Assembly: GCA_964016875.1 (NCBI GenBank)
Contig: OZ024733.1
Coordinates: forward strand, 20,147,824 to 20,211,823
Source: Fallopia convolvulus
Taxonomy: Eukaryota > Streptophyta > Magnoliopsida > Caryophyllales > Polygonaceae
Reading direction: 5' to 3'
DNA: 64,000 nt
The position numbers and the translations under genes are program-made. Positions 36,330-46,436 of the stretch are shown here, in pieces. The notes beneath the pieces were generated by a model. It saw only the letters and a program-made list of their open reading frames with translations, was not told the origin of the DNA and searched no databases. Numbering within the stretch: position 1 is the first letter of the stretch; each line of letters begins with the position of its first letter.

Positions 36330-37260
36330 ATTCACAACAACCTTGTTCACGTTTCGACAAGGCACCTTGATAGCATTTGTGCTTGTCTACGTGGATGATC
36401 TCCTCATCATCACCTCTAATAACTCCCTTTCTCAAAAATTCATCTTTACCCTGTCTCAGTGCTTCCCTGTAAAAGACCTTGGCAACCTCCACTTTTTTTT
36501 GGGTATTGAAGTCACACGAAATGCTGATGGTTTTCTGCTGTCCCAAACCCGCTACATTAGGGATTTATGTCTGCGCACCAATATGCATCAGTCCAAACCC
36601 GTCCACACACCAATGAATCTGGCCCCCTTTGATCGTGACTCTCCCTTATTTGATGATCTCGAACTATATCGCAGTGTCGTAGGCTCTCTCCAATATCTTG
36701 CCTTCACACGCCCAGACATCTCTTTTTCGGTAAACCGTGTATGCCAATTTATGCACTCCCCTACCCAAGACCATTGGAAAGCCGTCAAGCGCATTCTAAG
36801 ATATCTTAATTGCACCGCCGATCTGTAGTTCTAAATCTCTGCCAATTCCACTACCATCCTCTCTGCATTCTCTGACGTTAACTGGGCTGGCGATCAGCTT
36901 GACCGACGCTCTACTGGGGCTTATTGTATCTATCTTGGCAAAAATCTGATCTCTTGGTGCTCCAAGAAACATGCCACAATATCTTGATCTTCTACCGAAG
37001 CCGAGTATCGAAGTGTGGCCTATGCCACTTGTGAGTTGATCTGGATTCAATCCTTACTACGTGATCTTCGGATTTCTCTTACCAAACCTCCTCTTCTATG
37101 GTGTGACAACCTTGGCGCCACGTACATTGCGGTTAATCCTGTCCTACACCACAAAATCAAGCAGTTGGACCTTGATTACCACTTTGTTCGAGAGAGAGTT
37201 CAAACAAATCACTACAGGTTGCATTCATCTCATCAAAGGAGCGAATTGCTGATCTTCTGA
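36330..37260 (+). pseudogene. copia C reverse transcriptase (from YVDD) and RNase H
   Basis: Open from 36343 to a stop at 36826-36828: LFTFRQGTLIAFVLVYVDD, KDLGNLHFFLGIEVTRNADG, SQTRYIRDLC, YRSVVGSLQYLAFTRPDISF and WKAVKRILRYL. After the stop comes RNase H: WCSKKHATIS with a further stop, SSTEAEYRSVAYATCELIWI, LWCDNLGATYIAVNPVLHHK, LDYHFVRERV. The fingers and the first half of the palm are missing upstream, where chromovirus-derived sequence now lies. Confidence 0.85.
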
Positions 37261-37336
37261 CAAAATCACTTCCTCCGCTCGCTTTCAAGAACTGCACTCC
37301 AAGTTATGCCTACACCATGCTCGGACCGAGGGGGGC

Positions 37337-37441
37337 TAGTAGAGCATACACACAATAATAGTGGATTGGTGCCCACGCATAGACCTGCTAGCTGTCACAA
37401 TTCTAGATCATTCTGTATAAGGCCAAATAGCTGGCACAATT
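37337..37441 (+). repeat. copia C 3' LTR, truncated
   Basis: Matches the 5' LTR for about 105 bp and then changes abruptly to MULE sequence at TTTTAAAATAGCC. Truncation removed the right LTR end. Confidence 0.7.
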
Positions 37442-37474
37442 TTAAAATAGCCACACTTATCCAACCATTGGTTT

Positions 37475-37620
37475 TTGGGTGATATTTTATAATTTTATCT
37501 ATTTGTGAGACTATTAAGAGCAACAACCCCTAAACATTAGGCTATTTTCTACATTTTTCAAAGGTGGGGCTATTAAGAGCAACAACCTCCAAAGGTGAGG
37601 CTATTTAGTGCAATTTTGCC
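37475..37620 (-). repeat. MULE right TIR
   Basis: Reversed, it starts GGCAAAATTGCACTAAATAG and follows the left TIR through AGATAAAAT. Confidence 0.8.
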
Positions 37621-37925
37621 TATATATTACCATGAAAAGATTATTCATCCTTTTGTATTAAGAGATAATTAAGGGTGAATTATTAATCATTTTGTATTAT
37701 GCATATTTTGTTCTTAGTAGTATTTGGCCCATACGGCTTGATATGTATATGGGTTGACGACCATTACGGTCCTTACGGCCTTCAAGTTCAAGAAAGTTAT
37801 ACGGCTAATAGATTTACCCTACAAACCAAATTGTGGGTATAAATACCATGTAAATCCATTGTAAAATGATCAAAGAAATTAGATCGGATTTCATAAATGT
37901 TTCTCCAAATTCTATAATACTCTTA

Positions 37926-38220
37926 TCTTTTTTGTGCTTATAAAGTTTTTAAAATATATTGAATTATTACTTCATATTTAATTTTTTTATTGGTTAATGT
38001 ATTGTCTAATAGTTTGATCTTTGAAAATATTGCAATGATTCATCATTATTTATACAAATAAAAAAAACCTGATTTACGGATAATTTTGTTAATTTGCAAA
38101 TTTACGGATATATTTACAAAATATACCCTAATTTACAGGTAATTTCGTGTAATTTACACACAATTTCTTTTTCATTTCAGTTCCTAAACAGAGTTCTGTA
38201 TGCCTCACCTCTGTTCTCTA
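37926..38220. other. intergenic / AP-1 sigma promoter
   Basis: AT-rich, no gene. Sequence changes to transcript-like CT-rich 5'UTR from about 38195. Confidence 0.4.
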
Positions 38221-38307
38221 TTTCTCTGTGATGCCCAACACCCCCGCACCCGTTACTGCTAACTTCTGTTGTCAGTGCTCATCGCTGCTGCGCGCTCTCT
38301 CTTTCCA

Positions 38308-38493
38308 GTGAGTTTCTTCTTCTCTACCTAGATCTGAGTTTAGCAAACTTCAATTTTCTTTTTACTTTCTCAAAATTTGATGCTATTGTGGTTGATTCTA
38401 CTGGATCTGGATTCATAATTGAGATCTTTGAGCCCAGATCTAAGCTTCTATTATACTTCTCTAATTTCTAGGGTTTACTTCGCCTATTTGCAG
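38308..38493 (+). other. probable 5'UTR intron of AP-1 sigma
   Basis: Donor CCA/GTGAGT and acceptor TTTGCAG/GAGAT bracket an AT-rich segment between CT-rich leader and the exon holding the ATG. Typical of plant housekeeping genes; inferred from splice motifs only. Confidence 0.5.
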
Positions 38494-38547
38494 GAGATCG
38501 CCGAACAGTAGGAGGAAGCTTAAGTTGCGGTAGCTATACATCCAACA

Positions 38548-40434
38548 ATGGTATTGCCTTTTCAACATCATCTGATCCTCGCTGTTTCATTCAAAACTTG
38601 CTCTCCTGGCGAATTCTATAATGCTGGAAACCTCCCCCATGATTTTTTTTAATCGATGGATCCAAACATGAATATTAATTAATCTAATATATTAAAATTA
38701 GTTTTCCTTTTTACATGACAGAAACTATTTTTGTGAACCTAGGTTTACCTGAATTTGATCTAGAGAGAGCACATCATGTGTATCTCAATTCATGATTTAT
38801 TTGAAGCCTTTCTGATGATCATGATGATGTTGTAACATTTTCGTTTTTCCTTCAGATTCATTTTGTGCTCCTGATTAATCGACAAGGCAAAGTGAGGTTG
38901 ACAAAATGGTACTCACCATATACACAGACTGAAAGATCGAAGGTATTGTTTGGATTAGACAGTGTAGCCTTGCTTTAGTTGCTTTTTACCTATTTTATTT
39001 GTGAGATTTTGAATACTGCTATATTTACCAAGGGCAGGTTCTTGGCAAAGATGATTATGTGGTGATCATAACCATTATTTGGTCTTTGGGTTTTTACTTG
39101 TATATTCTTCATTGCTTTTCTTTGACTGAGTTATGTTACAACTCCTCTTATCCATGGTTTTATAGGTTATCAGGGAGCTTAGTGGGATGTTTCTCACCCG
39201 AGGACCAAAGCTCTGTAATTTTGTGGAATGGAAAGGATTAAAAGTTGTTTATAAGAGGTACTGTAACAAATGAGTCTAGACATGCTCATATGACCATCTC
39301 TCTCTATATTTTTCATGCATAGATGTTGCAACCAATAGTCAAGTCCTGGACACATGTTTCTTGAATCCTCTATCTTAATTTTCACTGCTGCAACCAGTAT
39401 GTTAGTGTAATTGTGTATAGTCAGAGAAAACATGTCCAATGACGTCTGTTTGTTCAAATCTTGTCTTGAATCATAATACTACCTTCAGCAGCTCAGTTAG
39501 ATCTTATCATGAATTTGGATGTTTCTTCTTATAGCTTTTTAAACTGTCCTCCCCCTACTTGCATTAGCGAGGTTGAAAAATGTGCCTAAGCATATCTTGA
39601 GATAAATGAACACTTGTGTTGATTAAAACTAAAAGGATACATAATCATGAATGTTTTGCAGTTTCATTGATTTTTCCTCGCCAATTTACTCGGTATCCTT
39701 CTACTCTTGTTGGATTTTATGAGCCTTTCCATTTCCATTCTGCCATCCCCCTTTCTTTTCTTTTTTGGATTGGTTGTAATACGAATTTGATAACATTGAA
39801 TTTGGTATTCTGTATGCAGGTATGCCAGTTTATATTTCTGTATGTGCATTGATCAAGATGACAATGAGTTGGAGGTCCTTGAAATGATCCATTTCTATGT
39901 TGAAATCTTGGATCGATATTTTGGCAGTGTGAGTTTCCCTGTGAATAAACCTATAACTAATGCATCAATTGGGGTTTTAGTATACTGTTATAATGGTTAA
40001 TGAAACTCTTTTCATTCTTATCAGGTGTGTGAACTGGACCTTATCTTCAATTTTCACAAGGTAAGGAAAATCACCACAGTACAATAATTTCGGACACGTT
40101 TCTAGAGATGCCTTCGCTGTATTGCTTTCATTGTGTGTCTTATTGACATCACGTGTGTTTATCCTTGAATTTGGCAGGCATTCTATATACTAGATGAAAT
40201 CTTGATTGCTGGTGAACTACAAGAGACAAGCAAGAAGACAGTAGCACGGCTAATTGCCGAGCAGGTATGATTAAACCGGCATTGTCTGTGAATCTTGTTG
40301 AAACCATTCGTCTTTTCATTATTCTTTCCCCTTTTGTGACGACGCCTTAACCATATTTGCAGGATTCACTGGTCGAGGCAGCAAAAGAGCAAGAAAGTTC
40401 AATAAGCAACATTATTGCACAGGCCACGAAGTAA
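38548..40434 (+). CDS. AP19: AP-1 complex subunit sigma (clathrin adaptor small chain)
   Basis: Small chain of the heterotetrameric AP-1 adaptor, which links cargo and clathrin at the trans-Golgi network. Coding exons: 38548-38550 (only ATG), 38856-38942, 39166-39257, 39820-39928, 40025-40060, 40178-40264, 40363-40434; 161 residues, the family length, all introns GT-AG. The protein starts MIHFVLLINRQGKVRLTKWY and contains the conserved FCMCIDQDDNELEVLEMIH and GSVCELDLIFNFHKAFYILDE blocks, ending SNIIAQATK, which distinguishes sigma-1 from AP-2, AP-3 and AP-4 sigma chains. A probable 5'UTR intron runs 38308-38493. Neighbours are unrelated in function. Confidence 0.95.
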
Positions 40435-41883
40435 AACTTAAATTGTTTCTAGCCACAAGTTTTCTTCACAACCCCTCGCATTTGTGTTCAATATGAGATT
40501 TGTCAATACTCCTGTATCAACAATCGTCGTCGAATTTTTCTCGGCTTTCACCCAAGATTGTTTATTCTGAGCTGTCCATTGATCTATTCCACTTCAATTT
40601 GTACACCTGGAACAGCCTTAAACTTGTTTGCTTATATATCAACTTCCTTTAAGGACCCTTCTGAAATCTTACTCGGGAATGAATAAGTTCATTTGTCTCT
40701 GCTCCAATAGATGGAAATTGAACTGAAAATTTCCATTACGAAACGAGAGATTACGAGACTAGTACAAAAATTTCACAGAAACATAAGATGGGGCCACAGG
40801 TTAGACTAGTCGGAACATAATTCATAAATTGATGACATGGAAAAGACAGCTATGAGCCAGCCTATGATGATGAAAAATCAAATGGGGTAAATCTGGTGAT
40901 GTGTTTTTTTTCTCGATTTGTTGTATTTTATTTTGATTTTTTGGCCGATTGAGGAAACAAACTAGTGAATGGCGTCGTCTTCTATACTAATATAGATAAA
41001 CAAAAAGGTGAAAAGCGAGATCCCCTCCACAATATGGATGGTCGTCGTCTTCTTCCCTAGTGCTCTGACGCCTAGGAAAAAAAACAAGCAACAGTTGTTC
41101 TAGTTCTATTCGCTCCCTCATCCTCTCTTCGAATTATTCTTCACATCGCTCATTCTTCGTTTGACAACTCCACGTAAAGATTTCACTGCCGGCGCCGGCG
41201 CCGGCTCTCTCTTCTCTTTTCCGGCGTCTGGTATGTATTGAATTCATTGGTTCTGAATCGGGGTTTTCAGGATGTGAAAACCCAAATTTAACGCAATTGT
41301 TTTGGGTGTTGAGATTAGATGACTGCAGATCTATCAAAATTTTATTTTGGATTCATACATTGGAGTTTACTGTCTACTTGAATATCATGTTCGGTTCTTT
41401 GCTTATTGGAGTTAGTTTCTTCGTCTTTAAATAAAAAAAATAGGAGTAATTAACCGTTGCTATAATCTATACTCGGTTTGGGTTTTGGTTCAAGCATTGC
41501 AAAGGGAAACTAGGTGAATTTGTTCCAACAAGGAGACTTTCTTCTCCCTTTTCTGAAAACAAATATTAAGGCTGAAATAGCTCGCGCTCTTTATTAAAAA
41601 GAGCAATTCCACAAAATTGGTGATTACCACTTGAGAGCAATTCTTCATATTTCCAAGCTATTGTATTCATTGTTTGAATCATGTGATTGCTTTTGTATGG
41701 CTGCATTTTTCTGGGCTTATGCAACATCTCTAGCTTTACTATACCAGATACTTTTGCGACACTGTATCATCTTCTTACAAGCATGTAACTCATTCGAAAT
41801 GTTAGGTATCCAGCAATCTGTCAATGTTTCTACATGATTGAATGCTGCCCAGTACTAGAATGTTAGCTGATAAACACATCAAA
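40435..41883. other. AP-1 sigma 3'UTR, spacer, and MHX promoter, 5'UTR exon and leader intron
   Basis: No protein gene. A CT-rich leader with a GCCGGC repeat (41190-41208) ends at a good donor GCGTCTG/GTATGT (41229). A matching acceptor TGCCCAG/TACTAG lies at about 41855, so MHX probably has a leader intron of about 0.63 kb. An ATG at 41863, in frame with MHX, lies between acceptor and the chosen start. Confidence 0.45.
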
Positions 41884-44800
41884 ATGGCATCATGGTATTT
41901 GCATGCAACCAAGAGTGGGGCATTGCACAACACAAATTGTGAAAGCTACTTCCTTTTCAGTAAAGAGACTTCACTGGGGGATGGTTTACGCACGTTCCTC
42001 TACTTTTTAGGACTTGCATACTGTTTCATTGGGTTATCAGCTATCACTGCTAGATTTTTCCGTTCCATGGAGAATATTGTTAAGCATACACGAAAAGTAA
42101 TGGTGACAGACCCTGAAACAAAAGCTCAAGTTGTTAAACACGAGAACGTGTGGAATTTTGCAGTTGCAGATATCACCCTTCTGGCTTTTGGAACTAGCTT
42201 CCCCCAAATATGTTTGTCTATCATTGATTCTATACAGAATATTGGAAGCCTTTATGCTGGAGGTTTGTATGACAAATTTCTCTTTATACTCGAGTTTCAA
42301 TGCTGAAATTCAATGCAATGATCTTACCCTTTATTTGATGTGGGAAAAAGAGAGGGGTGAATAAGGCATTCCTATAGATCTTCATCTATATGGGATAGGA
42401 AAAAAGAGGAGGCTTCCTATCTACTTGTTATACCGGGCCATTTGTTTTGTCATCCATTCAATCATTTTAGGGTTATCATGTCAATGAATAACAGAATAAG
42501 TGTAAGTGTAGCACATTGTTTTTCAAAATCTCAGATGGGTGTTCACTTTTTGAGCATGTCTAAGGTTGTAGTCTAAATTGGACAAGTTTACAGTACATTA
42601 CTTTTGTAGAAGACCTTAAATATGAGCAGACTAAGTTACTGCCTTTGCATGTGAATTATTGTTTGAAATTGCTTCTTTTGTTATTGGGAACAAGAAATGA
42701 TGACCTGCAGCAGGATCAAAGTACAATTTAGTTTACAAACTAGGGACATTTACTTATTTGAACTAGGTAACACTTATCTGATTTAATGTGGATCATTGTA
42801 TTAATGAGCAGGTCTAGGACCCGGAACACTTGTTGGTTCGGCTGCATTTGATCTCTTCCCTATCCATGCCGTCTGTGTAGTTGTCCCAAAAGCCGGAGAA
42901 TTGAAAAAGATATCTGATCTTGGAGTTTGGTTAGTGGAGCTCTTTTGGTCTTTCTGGGCTTATGTATGGCTGTATATAATCTTAAAGGTAATTTAAAATG
43001 AATGAATTGAATTGCATGTAATCTTAAGTTGTATGAAATTGTGAAAGTCATCACAAGCTGATGTGATGTGGTTTTACTTTGTTCTCCATTAATAAATTTA
43101 CCCAGTAACCATTTGCCATTGCTGTTACAATATGTAACTAAATGGTAATCAATAGCAATTAGATGAATCAATTACTTGATTAGCATATTAGATGTTGTAG
43201 CTAGTCTTATGTCAATTGCTTGAAATTTGCTACTTGATATTTTCAGGTCTGGACTCCAGATGTAGTTACACTAGAGGAGTCACTGTTAACAGTATTGCAG
43301 TTTTTCTTGTTGGTAATGCATGCATATGTTCAGGACAAGCGCTGGCCTTATGTGTCCTTTCCTTTGTGAGTAATTTTTATATTTATTTATATTCCTTGTA
43401 AATTTGTTCTTGGATTTGGTTGCATCTTTCCATCTTCAGTTGTTTGACATGTTTCTTTGTCTCTAAGTGTGAGGTCTGAGAGACCGTTAGAGTGGGTGCC
43501 AGAGGAGAAATCATGTGAAGAGATTGTGAATGAGTATACAGAAATAACTGAAATAGGTGACATGGAAGAAAGGGGTATTGTTGACATATTTTCTGTCCAT
43601 TCACAAGCTAGCTCAGGTAGTTAAAGTTGTAATGGCAGTAAATTCTCCTCTGTTCCACTGATCTGATGTTTTATAAAATTAAAAGTTAATTATAAGCATT
43701 GGCCACTGTTACCTTGAAAATCACTGTTCTCTTGCGCATGTATACTCCATTGTTGCAATGTTGCCTACTTCCAATAATTGTGCATCAATGCTTCTCAGTT
43801 AGCTCATATTCTCTTGTATTAATTCATTTGAGTGTAATATGTGCTCTGGATCTGGCAAGGTTAAATATCAGTGACCTCATGTTGGTTATGATGTTGATTT
43901 ATTTGTACCTTACATTCTGCATTTGAAGGTTCCAGTCACCAATTGTGTTGAAGATTGAGATAAATTGTCATAGCTTATTTCTGTCCAATGTTAAATTTGC
44001 AATCCATGCTAAGTATGCTTTCGGAAATTGCAGGCCTGGAATATCAAGCTGTGCCCACAAATGAAGTGGGTGAAACATCTGCTGAACGACTTCAGAGGAA
44101 AACTATGAGTGATGTTGCTCGTTTCTTCTTAATATGGAGACAACAATTTCAAGACGCACTGATGGTACTTGATTTACACAACATATATGGTTAATTTTTG
44201 GATGAAACAAATATTTGGATTAATTTGCATGTACCAGATCTTGTTTTCCCCCAAATGTTCACTCTGGAAAGGTCTAATTTTCTTATTCTAATCTTGTTCC
44301 ATGAATTTGACTTAGGATATGGATGCATCAGCACTTAATCGCATAATATTGTAGGGTTATCTTCAGTTCAGTTCAATGATGAATTAATTTGGAAATAACC
44401 TACCACTCAGATGAAATGTGACCACAATTGTCAAAAGTCAAAGAAAGAATACCAAGTGTATCAGAATTTCATTTTGATTTTACAGACATTTCACACTTTC
44501 ATGAATGGATATTCATGTTTGTTGCTCATCACATCCTCATTTATAGGATCTATAAGTTTCTACTGTTATAGAGAGGCTAGAAAATGTGTTTTTTTTCTGT
44601 GTAGCTTTAAATCCATCATGTCTAGTTATCGCTTCCTATTTCTCAAATTCTCTCATTCCTTACGTCTCTATTTTCCGTTTGTTGTTGATTCTTTATTCAG
44701 CTCGAATACAAAGATTCAAAAAAGAACAGGAACATCTGTCTTAGGATGGGAAAATTTTTGTGGCAGTTGATCCTTCTGCCATGGAGGTTTCTGTTTGCTT

Positions 44801-45651
44801 TCGTTCCTCCTTATCACGTAGCTCATGGATGGATTGCCTTCATCTGCTCTCTAATCTTCATCAGTGGAATAGCTTACATTGTGACAAAGCTGTCAAATCT
44901 AATCAGCTGTGTTACAGGTTGGAAATTTGATACATAAACAAATTAAATATATACATTTTGTTTGGATTCTGTGAGACTGAATAAATTTGTGGCCTGTTTG
45001 TGCAGGAATAAATGATTATGTAATTGCATTCACAGCACTGGCTGCTGGAACGTCTTGGCCAGATCTAGTAGCCAGTAAGATCGCTGCTGAACGTCAAACA
45101 ACAGCAGATTCCGCCATTGCAAACATCACTTGCAGGTCTCAAACTCTTAAAAAATCCTCGCTTTTTACTACTCTTTTCTTCCTTTTGGTTTCCGCCGTCT
45201 CTCACTTTTTGCTTTGGGCCCACCTTAGATACCCTCCCGACTTTCGAGTCGGGGTAATGGTGCGTACATCTCGACCCCCCAGATCCCGTATCTTACCGGG
45301 TTCCACCTGGGTTGATGTTGATGTTGATGTTTGTGGGTCTTTTTTCTGTGCAGCAATTCAGTGAACATATATTTCGGCATTGGTATCCCATGGCTTATTG
45401 ATACAACGTACAACTACTTGGCATACAAGCAACCTCTGTACATCAAGAACGCAACGGGGCTCAGTTTTTCGTTGCTGGTCTTCTTTTGTACTTCAGCTGG
45501 GTGTATCTCTGTTCTAGTGTTAAGAAGACTGACTCTGGGCGCTGAGCTTGGTGGGCCCAGGATTTGGGCATGGATTACGAGCGTCTACTTCGTACTCCTC
45601 TGGCTTGTCTTTGTAGTCCTCTCATCACTCAAAGTCTCTGGTGTCATATAA
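41884..45651 (+). CDS. MHX: magnesium/proton exchanger (cation/Ca2+ exchanger family, MHX)
   Basis: Vacuolar-membrane antiporter exchanging protons for Mg2+ and Zn2+ in the Arabidopsis homologue. Coding exons: 41884-42262, 42812-42987, 43247-43365, 43468-43616, 44034-44164, 44701-44917, 45006-45135, 45354-45651; all junctions keep frame and use GT-AG; 532 residues against about 539 in Arabidopsis. Two Na/Ca-exchanger halves are visible: alpha-1 LLAFGTSFPQICLSIID (exon 1) and alpha-2 ALAAGTSWPDLVASKIAAER (exon 7). A less conserved cytosolic loop (exons 4-5) lies between them, and the end is VFVVLSSLKVSGVI. The start at 41884 (MASWYLHATK) fits the family; 41863 in frame is possible. Intron 7 contains a SINE-like insertion. 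The gene converges with PHR2. Confidence 0.95.
45200..45331 (+). mobile_element. SINE-like insertion in MHX intron 7
   Basis: The intron contains a GC-rich block unlike plant intron sequence: GGTAATGGTGCGTACATC, CGACCCCCCAGATCC and CCACCTGGGTTGATG, then three GTTGAT-type repeats (about 45311-45331). This matches the general layout of plant SINE 3' halves with an RTE-LINE-type tail. The start and the tRNA-like head are not clear, so this may be a 5'-truncated copy. It ends 22 bases before the exon 8 boundary. Confidence 0.6.
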
Positions 45652-46436
45652 TGTGTGTTGGCTATTCTTTGCCATCCTACACTTTATTCTCCCCTTCCAT
45701 TTTCACTGTTTTGAGACCCCATTCTTTTCTTGCTTTCTTTAGTCTGTAGATGATCCACATCTTATATTTTTTGGGTATACATGTAGGGCCCGTTTGGTTT
45801 CCCACTATGAAAACAGAAACGGAAACGGAACTAGTCTATATTAGTGTCATGATATATCAACAGCAAATTTGCTCTTGCGACTCACCTCATTTTTCATACA
45901 AAAATGTACAACAAGCCATAATATACTTAAATACATCAAATTTCATATATATGATATGCTTTGGCACATAAGTTTTATGTGCCAAAGCATATCATATCAA
46001 TGCATTATAATGCATAAAACACGCAGTAAAATGCATGTATTATGCATTTAAGCAGGCACTGGTTGAGCTACATTGATGGATCAGCTGAACACAAGTTTTG
46101 AGGTTCATGTAGTAAGAAGGTCGAAACCGTGAAATGATGGAGCGAAAAAGCAAATGCATCAAATTCCTCTGAAGTCTAGACTCAGAACAGAACTGATGGG
46201 ATATCTTATTCACATGGTGGAACGAAGACAAATGGAGTCACATACTGAAATAAGGCCTTATTTTTAAGGAATCGGGAATAAAAACTTGAAAACATTCAAC
46301 CAAACAAACAGTTCCAACAATTCAGACTTGAAACCTAGCTAGTGCGCTTCAATAACCTACAAGGAAAATATGAGTAACTAGAATTCAAATTCACTGAGAT
46401 AGCTTTTCTTTTCATCCAGCCAAATTGAGCCTCATT
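45652..46436. other. convergent 3' spacer between MHX and PHR2
   Basis: Holds both 3'UTRs, a GGGCCCGTTTGGTTT motif at 45787 that often starts plant MITEs (with CAACCAAACAAACAG near 46300 as a possible partner), and a perfect long hairpin at 45949-45997. No gene. Confidence 0.5.
45949..45997. other. perfect 23-bp hairpin with 3-base loop
   Basis: Left arm 45949-45971, loop GTT, right arm 45975-45997. The arms pair without mismatch around GATATGCTTTGGCACATAA. It lies 298 bases past the MHX stop and about 440 past the PHR2 stop. Confidence 0.9.

Larger units (their letters stand above)
22585..37441 (+). mobile_element. Ty1/copia retrotransposon C, interrupted by a chromovirus remnant
   Basis: 5' LTR (22585-22773), primer site (22774-22785), gag, protease, integrase up to about 25645; then after the chromovirus block RT and RNase H (36330-37260), purine tract (GAGGGGGG, 37328-37335) and the first 105 bp of the 3' LTR. 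The 3' LTR is cut short, so its right boundary duplication is lost. About 200 RT codons that should lie between 25645 and 36330 are missing. Multiple stops; inactive. Confidence 0.85.
21845..37620. mobile_element. Mutator-like element (MULE) with long TIRs, filled by nested insertions
   Basis: Inverted ends of about 145 bp (21845-21990 and 37475-37620) share the block from CTAAATAGCCTCACC through TTTGAAAAATGTAGAAAATAGCC with few differences. The flanks carry an exact 9-bp duplication TATATATTA (21836-21844 and 37621-37629). Long TIRs plus 9-bp duplication are the mark of MULEs. The element's own sequence is only about 0.9 kb (to about 22584 on the left, from about 37442 on the right) with no transposase, so it is non-autonomous. 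The rest is later insertions. Confidence 0.85.
21661..37925 (+). repeat. copia B 3' LTR, split by the MULE insertion
   Basis: Sequence right after the purine tract (21661-21844) has the ATTGTACTCTTTTTCCC and TTTTTCCCATTGGGTTTT phrases typical of one group of copia LTRs. It resumes after the MULE at 37621-37925, where a TATA box (TATAAATA, 37838-37845) and U5-like sequence follow. Joined length is about 0.48 kb. The right boundary is not marked by a clear CA or duplication and is approximate. Confidence 0.6.

Noticed and set aside
41842..41883. MHX start at 41842
   Set aside because: It lies upstream of the likely splice acceptor at about 41855, and the family start pattern MAS fits 41884 better; 41863 cannot be excluded.
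45787..46310. MITE with GGGCCCGTTTGG ends around the hairpin
   Set aside because: The supposed right end matches only loosely and no target duplication could be identified.
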